Positions 56,046 through 64,000 of a stretch of DNA of 64,000 nucleotides are shown here, piece after piece. Source of the stretch: Undaria pinnatifida. Its lineage: Eukaryota; Sar; Phaeophyceae; Laminariales; Alariaceae. Location: NCBI GenBank assembly GCA_012845835.1, contig JABAKD010000016.1, positions 3,968,859-4,032,858 on the forward strand. Direction: 5' to 3'. Position 1 is the stretch's first letter. Every line of letters starts with the position of its first letter. The position numbers and the translations under genes were made by a program. The notes under the pieces were generated by a model, which saw only the letters and a program-made list of their open reading frames with translations, searched no databases and was not told where the DNA came from.

Positions 56046-57061
56046 TTTTATTCGACCGCCCTGCGATCTTTTAGAGTACTTTTTGTCTGCCCCACTGGTG
56101 ATTCGATCGAAGTTTTCCGGGCTTTTCGCGGGTTGGGTCGGTTCTCGCGGGTTGAGTCGAATCAGGGTGACCCGACCCGACGCGTGAGATTTGAACACCT
56201 CCTGACCCGACCCGACTCAATCCGCGAGATTTTGATGACGTTTTGATCCGACCCGCGGGTCGGCTCGTGACCCGTGGAAACCCTTGGATTTTTGACATAC
56301 CCACGTATACGTATTATACGTATACACTTCGAGGTATATAATACGTGTTGTACATGTACGGCAGCAGTTCAGCGTTCGGTGGATATGATAGCCTTGTAGC
56401 ACCGATATCGCGGGACATTCTTTAGTTATTTTTTCTCCTAATCCTCTCTCTTGTGGGCGTTTTGTAGAGGATAGGAAGGGGCTCCTTGTTGTGGGGTTTT
56501 TCAGGGAGTGGGAAATGGCTATGTTTTGTGGGGGGTTTCTTGAGTAGGAAGAGGCATGTGCGAGAAGGCTGGGGGCGAGGGGGAAGGGAGAAGCCCGCCC
56601 CCACCCCCACGCGCGTGCCTTGTCTCGTCCGCGAGGTGCATCACACAGCTCGCTTCGTTTTGTTTCTATTCGTGTCGTGGGGTGGCATTTGGTTTGTCAA
56701 GGGAGGTGTACCGCTCAGTCGCAATAATGACGCTTGCTGGAACACTCGAGTCTCATAGAGTGCACGTACTAAAATGGAACATTGTTGTGTCTACAATTAA
56801 ACGCTCGCACTTGTCCACTACTAGCCCTACTCCTGTTACTTGTATCGCTGCTACTGCTGCTATCTATTAATGGGAGCACTGCTGCGATGTAGTAGTATAA
56901 TAGTTATCCTGCTGCTGCTACCGTTTACTGCTGCTACTACTTCAACTACCACTACTATTACCAATGCTACTTCCACTAATGCTGCTGCTACTGCTGCTTC
57001 CAATACTGCGCTTCCACTGCTGCTGCTGCTACTACGTACTGTTACTGTTTATACTGCAGGA
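56046..57061. other. Downstream flank of the nucleoredoxin gene; GACCCGACCCG repeat
   Basis: 56090-56290 is the second copy of the GACCCGACCCG-rich repeat (see 14816), starting about 45 bp after the stop codon. A CTG/CTA/CTT triplet-rich tract is at 56820-57050. No CDS is supported. Confidence 0.6.
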
Positions 57062-57506
57062 AAAAAAACGCTGAATTCCTGCAGGAAAATAGCAAAATAA
57101 TGCGAACTCGAGCACGACAAAACAATCCATCAACGGGAGCCTCTAGGCATGTAGCAATTGAGATAACACATGTTTTTTGTTTTTCGATAACGCCAAGTAT
57201 TGACCAAGGAGATACATTTTTAAATTTTGGACGATCGTGTGATGTGTGTGTTTTTTTTTCGATAACATCAAGTATTGACCGAGATACATATTGAACATTC
57301 GGAAGATCGGAAGTGTTTTTTTTTTTCTTCGACCACACGAAGTATTGACCGAGGAGATACATTTTATAAATTTGGACGATCGTACGTACGTGATTTCAAA
57401 AACATGTTTCATCCACTGATGCCTAGAGGCTCCCGTTGATGGATTCTTGATCTCATGCTTGAATTCGCCTTTTGCTATATTTTTCCTATAGGAAAACACG
57501 TTTTCT
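57062..57506. mobile_element. Foldback element with long TIRs and three internal direct repeats
   Basis: The left arm (about 57065-57150) and the right arm (about 57419-57505) are imperfect inverted repeats of about 85 bp. The inner 27 bp is perfect (AATCCATCAACGGGAGCCTC... on the left, complement at 57419-57445). Between the arms are three direct repeats of 50-75 bp (from about 57184, 57258 and 57328), each containing AGTATTGACC, GAGATACAT and GGACGATCG or a variant. No coding sequence. Confidence 0.85.
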
Positions 57507-58342
57507 GGCCGTACTTTTTTGACAGATACCTGGTAATATTTTTCTTGTTATGTGTACTTGAGACTAAAAAATGCCGAATACAGCAGTGGTGGTGCACCTA
57601 GGAAAAGAAGCCGCTTATAAATTAGAGCTGCTGCTGCCTTCGAGAAACGCCGTTTATCCCAAACCGAAAAAAAGTTCTGGATTCGCTGTTGGATACGATG
57701 ATACTTGATACTAGCTGAAGTATACTGGGTCAGGGGATTTGCTCGTTCCCAAAAACCGTCTGAATGTATGTTCTTTTTTTGGCAGCAAAAACGATTTTGT
57801 TGTTGCATATACTTTGGTATATACCTGTGGTACCTATTACAGTACCTACATGTAGGTCATGGGATTTGCTCGTTGGATGTCACTTTCACTTTTTTGTCAA
57901 AATATTCATTTTCTTTCTTGCACCCGCGTGAGGTAATACCACCACCAGGTAATAACGTGTGCCACTGCTGTTATATACTCCGGAGTACTAGCAGATCTAG
58001 GTACAGTATACCACCACCAGGAAATAACGTGTGCCTGGTATTATGGTGTATGTTTTTGCTTTTTTTAGGTAAGTTTTTCTTGAGTTATTGGGGTGGGGAC
58101 ACAGCAGTGTCCCCTGCAGGTCTGCCTGTAGAGCAGGTCCTCGGTGAGTAGTCACTTTCTCAGCCGTACGCAGTAGAGAAGCCGCTTTATTTTTTCGACA
58201 GTCTCGGATAGCAACTGACAACGCGAGGGTCATGCCCCGGTTTCATTTCCTGACTACCCCGAATAGATAACGTCAACATATCATACAAAAACGGCCAATT
58301 ACCTATCAAATCAGATAATGCAGGCCTTTCAAGGCCGTAACA
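57507..58342. other. No gene seen; putative LTR of copy C
   Basis: A 25-bp direct repeat (TACCACCACCAGGWAATAAC...) occurs at about 57938 and 58009. On the minus strand, TGTTACGG at 58342 should start the 3' LTR of copy C, and a possible end is TATAACA (complement of 57968), giving about 375 bp. This end is not verifiable here. Confidence 0.35.
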
Positions 58343-59176
58343 CTAGCCCACCCTGATGAGCCGCATATGCAGAAATATGGGAGGTTCCGAAAAACTCCGG
58401 TTCTACGAACTAGACCATGAGTCGAAGATGCGGCTCATTAAAACCCACTCCCACACCTCTAACGGCTTGTCTATGGAGCCAGGAAAACGCGAAGAAAGCA
58501 GTTGAAGGAAACGCAGACCCTACAACAAGGCAAACCACCCATCAAAAACCTGTCGCGTACCGCCGGTGTGGCGGGGGGGGGGGGGGAAGCTCTACGGCAA
58601 ACAAACCACAGAAAACACACTATGACAAGGCAAACCTTTGTCCAAAGGAGGGGGAACACAGGCGCTAATACAAGGGAGAAGTCATGCCAAAAACTCCCGC
58701 GGACCATTGGCATGGCGGGGGTTAGATGAGGAAACGACAAATACCCGGAATGGCAGGGGGCACCACCTACAGTCCCGCGAGGGAGATGAGTGTTTAGCCG
58801 AAACAAGTGGAGCAAATGCAACACAAGAACAAAAATAAAGATAACACACAATCCCATATATAGCCCTGTACAACGCTATGCGCGAACAGGGTACCCTGGT
58901 CGCCCCCCGGCTCTGGGTTGAGGAGGGCGTCGGCAGGGCGGAATTGAACAAACACAAAAAACCGGCAGTCCTGTGCCTCAGATAGCGGCGTGAACAGCCG
59001 GACCCTGGCCCGGCACAGGGCGGGGGGGGGGGGGGGGGGGCAGGACTAAGGAAAAATGGTTAGAACCGCCCCACACCCAGAAAAATAACGCTCGAAACAC
59101 CGCGAACAATCCGAAGGCAAAAACTCCAAACCCCATAACCCAGAAAAAAGAATGGACAAACATCAGGGAGGGGCGG
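58343..59176 (-). other. 3' untranslated region of copy C
   Basis: Shares with copy A only the first 50 bp after the coding tail and the last 130 bp, including the 38-bp motif (58422-58458) and the polypurine/LTR junction. G-runs of 12 and 20 bases lie at about 58568 and 59021. Confidence 0.6.
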
Positions 59177-59771
59177 TCAACTGGCCACGGTCGCACCTCG
59201 AGATCCACCTACGTTACATTGGATCCCCCGAGGAAACGCGCTGGCGATGTGAACTTTCAGGCACCAAGAGCCTCGTACGGCTCTCGTCAAAGTCGTGTAG
59301 CGCGCCGGGGTAAGAGGGAGTTTAATCGGCCTCAGGCCGTCCAGAAAGCGGACCAGGTATATCTTGTCCTCGGTTGTGCTCGCGCTGGTTTTTTCGAAGC
59401 CACCATAACCCATCGCCTCCCTTGTACCAAAAGTGGGATCCCTTAAGAAGCACCGTGTCATGGTAGCGGCGAAGCCAATCGGCGCGGGTAACACAAGCGT
59501 AGCCCGGCGCTAGGAAACGCTCCCCGTTGTTGCGGGAGAGCTCGCGCTGTGCCGCCCCGATCCGCATTCGGCGTTAGAGGCGGTTGGTTTGGCGGTGCTG
59601 GTCCGGCGTGCCGGCCCAATAACGCAAAGTGTGGGAGCGGGAGAGGTGGAAGTCCATTTCCCGCTCCCAGGAACGTTCAGAGAATACCGCCCAATGCGTT
59701 ATGCATAGCACCGCGATGACGCCACCTCGCCCCCGGACCGACTGATGGCCGGTGGTCTGTTCCACTGCCAA
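59177..59771 (-). pseudogene. Chromodomain-like and Tudor-like tail of copy C
   Basis: The minus-strand frame 59771-59574 reads GVIAVLCITHWAVF, then SWEREMDFHLSR, the chromodomain-like block (see 2165 in copy A). After HRQTNRL a stop separates it from 59567-59322 (MRIGAAQRELSRNNGERFLA, GSHFWYKGGDGLWWL). A frame change then leads to YLVRFLDGLRPIKL and PARYTT (59494-59177). The succession of two small modules is the same as in copies A and B, which supports them as real parts of the ancestral polyprotein. Confidence 0.65.
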
Positions 59772-61527
59772 CTATTGGAGGGGGATCGAAACGTCGTCTT
59801 GAGTGACGTGGTACGGAGGGACTTCTTGGAGAAATTGTTGAGCGCATGCTGCGTCAGCCTCGGCGGTAAGTATTTGGGCATGTCCCCGCTGTCGGGGGGG
59901 TTGGCGCAAGGTTTGCAGTGTTCAATCGCCACACGCCGACGAGTGTCCGAATCAGGCAGGTCGGAAGGAAGGTCCAAATAGAGGAGGTTGCTCCCGAGTG
60001 ACGAGCCGTCCGGGGTCTCGGCGGCCGAGCAGGGGCCGACAGCGACGATCTTGTGAGGGCCCGTCCAGTTAAGCGAAAGTTTGGCCTTGAGCACGTTGGC
60101 GTCCGTGTTTGCCTTCACACCCTGGCGGATGGTGGAGGCAAAGTTGTACAACCATTCCCAATCACCCACAGCGAAGTTAGATGCCGGACGCAGCACGTCC
60201 ATGAGGGCGGAGTTCCTGCGGTTAACACGAGAAACGGTGAGCGCGTGGTGTGCGCGAACAATGTCGTTCGCGCGCTTTTATCGGTCGGTGGCCAAGTCGC
60301 AATAGGCCAGGTAGTCGCGGGCCTGACTCTGGTGCCTCACGACGCCGGTGTGGGCGAAAATCGCCAGGGGTAGACGTGGGAGTCTGCCCATATGGACCTC
60401 GCTGGGCGTCAGGCCCGTCGCCGCGCTGGCGGAGTTGTTGTAAGCGAATTCGACGTGAGGCAGATGCAAGTCTCAATCGTCTTACGCTCGTTGACGACCA
60501 TAGCCAGCATTTTGGCCATAGCGTGGTTCATCCGCTCAACGCCCCCGTTACAGTTGGGATGATAGGAGCTTGTAGCAAGCTTGCGCACGCCCAACAGCTG
60601 GTATACAGCTTGTGAAGGCTTGGAGCAGAACTGCAGGCGTTGTCCGAGAGTATGGTGCGCGGGCACCCCCACAAGGGAATGTATTGGTTCACCAGGATAT
60701 TGGCTATACCCTCCGCGGTGAACTCAGCGGCAGTGACTGGGAACATGTCGGCCCGACGACTGAAGCGATTGGCAAACGGCAAAATGTAGGTGTTGCCTCA
60801 TGGCGTGACCGGAAGGGGGCCGAAGTAGTCAACAATGATGGCGACACCTGGACCTTCCGGTAGAGGCATTGAGGTGATTGACCAGCGGACAGTCAGTCGT
60901 GGGGTTTTCCGCGCTTGGTACTTCAAGCAGTGGCGAAGCCACCACCGGGTGCACACATTCATGCCAATCCACCAATAAAACCGCTCCAGCATGAGTGACG
61001 TGCGCGTGGTGCCAAGGTGAAAAGAGGCCGTCGAATGACAAGCTTGCACGATTCAAGGGCAGGGGGACGTAGATGCGAACCGGCTCGTCGCTTAGCAAGC
61101 AAGCAGCTCGCCTCACAGAGTTGGGTTTTTCAGACCTTGTCGGCGACAGTGTCGGGATACGGATGACTAGGGCGGTGTCGTCGTCGGTTGTATGCAGTCG
61201 ACCCTTACCCGCCAGCTCCTGGATATCCGAAAGGGAGGAACGCTTGTGCGAGGGGTAGCACGCCAAGAATTCCGGCGGCAGGACCGACGGCCGGCCGAAA
61301 GAAATGTAACGCATCGCGGCGTGGCAAGTCGGCTCAGCGCGCTGCTCTCGCTTCCAATCGGCATGCTGCGAATAACGCGCGGCGGAATCAGCGAACCGCA
61401 ATTCAGCAGAGTCGCCAAGGGCATCCGGCCTTGTAGGTGCAGTCGGCGTTTCACCAAGAGAAGGCGTGAGCCGTGAGAGAGAAGTTCCCGTAGGCTCTAC
61501 GTGGTCGCGGTCGGGCGGAAGTGGCAC
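59772..61527 (-). pseudogene. Ty3/gypsy integrase and upstream linker of copy C
   Basis: Blocks in several frames: linker 61527-61050; zinc-binding N-terminal domain (FYWWIGMNVCTRWWLRHCLK, 61049-60798); core with VDYFGPLPVTP followed by a stop near 60798; LSDNA (about 60630), where the Gly after DN is lost at a frameshift; GGVERMNHAMAKML with the catalytic Glu (about 60530); HVEFAYNNSASAATGLTP (about 60460); and the C-terminal part with WTGPHKI (about 60075) to about 59772. At least three frameshifts and two stops make it inactive, although all three catalytic residues can still be seen. Confidence 0.82.
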
Positions 61528-61667
61528 CGTGCGGACCGGCGAGTCGGCAAGAGCAGGGGTCGCGGCGGCGAGCGAAGCCGGCCGCGGCCGTGGGACTCGC
61601 GGCGGGGTTGTAACTCGTCTGGAAGATGGCCGAGGTGCCCCGCCGGGCCCGAAGCCATAATCGACAG

Positions 61668-62973
61668 CTAGGGGTGCCTTACCAGCTCCTGTTGCTGAAC
61701 GCCGGCGCGTCCGAGTGGAGATTTGGACTGCGTCATCGTCTGGGGCGCCGGAGAGGCAGGCGAGTTAAGGACAGACGCGGTCGGGCCCGTGGGCTCCACC
61801 GAGTCAGTCCCTTGTACCGAGCTCCGGGAAGGAGACGGTTGGGCGACTGAAGTCGTGGTAGCCGGGGCTTCTGCCGAGCCCTCGCTGACCGCGGTGGGTA
61901 CAGCAAAAACCGAAGCAAAATCGTTGTCGGCTGCACGCGAGACCCACCCGCGGTCGGGAGAGCTATCGACGGTGGCGACGGATGCAGAAACACGAGCGAC
62001 GAATCTCCTGGAAGGAGTAGGAAGGTCGTCAAGCCCCATACGTGGCCCATGTGCGCGAAAATCGCAAAAGTCGGAAGAGGTGACCGGGAGCCCACCCAAG
62101 GCATTACGTTCGGTGCGGGGCATTAGCGCAACCAAGCCGACACCCGGAATCGGAGAGGAAGGAGTGTGCAGCCCGCAAGCCCTTATGAGGTATATGCCAC
62201 CATCCTCAACAGGGGTGAGACTCGTCGAACCAGTGCGGTCATGTCCGGTGGCAGGCTCCGGTAAGCGAGACAGGAAGTCGGCGTTGCCGTTCGCGCTTCC
62301 TTTCCGGTACTCGAGTGTGTAGTCAAACGCGGTGAGGAACTCGAGCCATCTTTGGACTCGGGCGTTGTGGCCCTGCACTTTACCTATGCTTTCCAGTGCC
62401 TTGTGGTCAGAGAATATGCGGAACTTGGTCCCCCAAAGGTAGCCGCGGAGGCGTTTGAGAGTTCAAATGATGCTTCCAGCCTTCAAATCAAGAGGAGTCC
62501 AATGCCTTTCCGAGTCTAGCGCAGTTCGGCTGATGTACGCGATGGGTTTTATGAAGTCGTCCGTCTGCTCCTGTTTGAGAGCGGCGCCGAACCCGTCGAT
62601 GAAGACTTCGCAATACACGTGAAACGTGAAACGGGCGTAAGCCGTCGGTGACGGCGTCTCAAGAGGGGAAAACGAGGACCGGCGGGGTCGTGAGCTCCGC
62701 CAATATTTCTCGCACCAACTTCTTCAAAGCAGGCGTCAATGAAAACTTAACCCCCTTCCGGAGGAGCGCGTTAATCTGACGAAATCTCTTCGACAAGTTG
62801 GGCAAAAAATTGCGGTAATAGTTGACACCACCCTCATGAGTGCGCGCACCTGATCAACGTCTGTGGGCATCGGCATATTGGTCAATGCCGACACTTTTTC
62901 TGCGTTTGGGCGTAAGCCTGCTGGGGAAATGGAGTGGCCTAGAAAGTCGCATCGGTGGCACCCAATCGCGCCT
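61668..62973 (-). pseudogene. RNase H and linker of copy C
   Basis: The minus strand from about 62900 contains the RNase H region. PIAYISRTALDSERHWTPLDL is followed by a stop (TGA near 62470) before TLKRLRGYLWGTKFRIFSDH, then HNARVQRWLEFL and YRKGSANGNADFLSRLP (62378-62260). The frame then stays open to 61668 through the Ser/Ala/Pro-rich linker that also opens copy A at position 1. A further frame change lies near 62620. RNase H degrades the RNA strand of the cDNA hybrid in active elements. Confidence 0.75.
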
Positions 62974-63576
62974 TCAAGGGGAAAGCTTGATATTATGATT
63001 TAGGAGGCGCTCGAAGAGGGACCCAATCGTCCGAACATGCGCTACCGGATCGGAATCGAACACGATGGCATCGTCGAGGTATGCTTCCACCTGTTTCAAG
63101 TCCTGGATCACCTCATTGATGACCTTGACGAACCACCCAGGCAAGGCGCTGCTGTCCTGAGGCATAACGAGCCACTCGTAGAGGCCTGTGGGTGTGCATA
63201 ATGCTGTAAGGGGAACTGTGTCCTCGTGTGCCGTTATCTGGCGGAACGAGGAAATCAAGTCGAACAGGGAAAACACCCGACCTGAGCCTAAGGAGTCCAG
63301 AACCTGGTCCACGCGGGGAACCAGCAGTTGGCTAAGCTTGCTAATTTGGTTGAGCTTCTTGTAGTTTACCGTGATCTTCACGCCGCCAGATTTCTTTGGG
63401 ATGACCACCAGTGGGCTCGAATACGGTGAAGTCGAGTGCTGCATCAGCCCAGCCGCGAGGTACTGGTTGAGGATCGCGTCAACTTCTTCGGACAGTATAG
63501 AACTTATGCGATGGGGCCGTGAAGTGACCGGAGCGCTGCCCTCCAGACCGATATTTCGAAGGGCATCAAGGAGCAA
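62974..63576 (-). CDS. Ty3/gypsy reverse transcriptase domain of copy C, open
   Basis: Open minus-strand frame of 200 residues covering fingers and palm: VTSRPHRISSILSEEVDAIL, then PYSSPLVVIPKKSGGVKITV, then motif A FSLFDLISSFRQI with the first catalytic Asp. TALCTPTGLYEWLVMPQ marks the B-motif region, although the usual FG is LV and the following SALPGWF replaces the common NAPATF. The catalytic box is AYLDDAIVF. No stop or frameshift is seen over this stretch, in contrast to copy B. The frame ends at 62974, just after the thumb start. It is one domain of a polyprotein and not an independent gene. Confidence 0.85.
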   Translation of the reverse strand: MLLDALRNIGLEGSAPVTSRPHRISSILSEEVDAILNQYLAAGLMQHSTSPYSSPLVVIPKKSGGVKITVNYKKLNQISKLSQLLVPRVDQVLDSLGSGRVFSLFDLISSFRQITAHEDTVPLTALCTPTGLYEWLVMPQDSSALPGWFVKVINEVIQDLKQVEAYLDDAIVFDSDPVAHVRTIGSLFERLLNHNIKLSP

Positions 63577-64000
63577 GACCTACAATCCGTCTTCGAGATG
63601 GAGACCACGTCAGAAAAGTCACCGAGCACATCCCCCAGTTGCGCAATGGCCGGGGGGTCCCAACCAGGGTCGTGTAAGTCGAACGAAATCTCCCGCAGGT
63701 GCGGCGGGAGTCGGGCCCAGATGCGTAGAAACGCAGAACGCTTGGTTGGGTTCAATCGTTCCATTAGCGCCGGCGAGGACAACGGCACGGTGGGAGCTGC
63801 CACCTCCGTGTCAGGCGAGCGCGCGACCGCAGAGACCTGACTTTCCAAAGTCTGGCCAGGGTGGGGCCCCGCAGCGTGGGTGGTGTGTTGCAAGGCACCC
63901 AGCGGACGCGTGAAATTGGGGTGTCGGCGACCCCGACGAGGTCGCCTGGCTCGAGGTCTTCGACACCTGTTAAGGGAAGCACCAGTCGCCCTGAAGCAAC
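63504..64000 (-). pseudogene. Protease-RT spacer of copy C
   Basis: Overlapping minus-strand frames (63893-63504 and 63982-63764) correspond to the Pro/Ala-rich spacer upstream of RT in copy B (9600-10091). Recognisable shared phrases are MERLNPTKRSAFLRIWARLP (about 63750; copy B has AAQRIGFLNLWDHLP) and SDVVSISKTD. The window ends before the protease. Confidence 0.6.

Larger units (their letters stand above)
58343..64000 (-). mobile_element. Ty3/gypsy chromovirus copy C, partial
   Basis: Minus-strand element entering from the right edge. The order is protease-RT spacer (63982-63580), RT (63576-62974), RNase H (to about 62270), linker, integrase (61050-59700), chromodomain-like and Tudor-like tail (59770-59177), 3' UTR and polypurine tract (58343). 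It is the same family as copies A and B. Gag, protease and any NADAR domain would lie beyond the window. Frameshifts and stops occur in RNase H and integrase; the RT looks intact. Confidence 0.88.

Noticed and set aside
61723-62322. 199-residue plus-strand frame
   Set aside because: Shadow of the RNase H-linker frame on the minus strand, which carries YRKGSANGNADFLSRLP.

Overview
This is a eukaryotic nuclear window, rich in introns and repeats. The introns follow GT-AG rules. It carries Ty3/gypsy chromovirus-like elements, a Ty1/copia gag remnant, TIR elements and long triplet repeats. These features, with a plant/alga-like nucleoredoxin and a signal peptide peptidase with kilobase-scale introns, suggest a stramenopile such as a brown alga. 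That assignment is an inference from style; no rRNA or organelle marker is present.

Layout. 1-3421: 3' part of a Ty3/gypsy chromovirus (copy A, + strand), broken by stops. 4709-4925: a 44-bp minisatellite. 4926-11722: a second, more complete copy of the same family (copy B, - strand). Its pol is catalytically dead and interrupted by two related MITEs, but upstream of its protease it keeps an open NADAR-domain frame. 11.7-25.2 kb: no convincing host gene; it holds a copia gag pseudogene, GC-rich pentamer arrays, three TRIM-like miniature LTR elements and several dispersed repeat families. 25343-27614: a three-exon gene of unknown function (+). 29879-36327: a signal peptide peptidase gene (-), nine exons recognised, first exon not found. 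36.4-41.4 kb: repeats, a TIR element, and a hAT-like element with a BED-like ORF. 41489-56045: an 11-exon nucleoredoxin-like gene (+) whose introns host a Tigger/pogo derivative, a foldback element, microsatellites and local duplications. 56.1-58.3 kb: repeats and a long-TIR foldback element. 58343-64000: a third chromovirus copy (copy C, - strand), running off the window.

The two recognisable host genes have separate roles: an ER intramembrane aspartyl protease (YD, GLGD and PAL motifs, C-terminal KKDE) and a thioredoxin-fold oxidoreductase (WCAPC). I see no operon-like relation between them. Most of the rest is transposon biology. The most unusual item is a NADAR domain, an ADP-ribose/N-glycosidase fold, placed where gag is expected in a Ty3/gypsy element. 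All exon boundaries were set by eye from reading-frame continuity and GT/AG sites, without transcript support.
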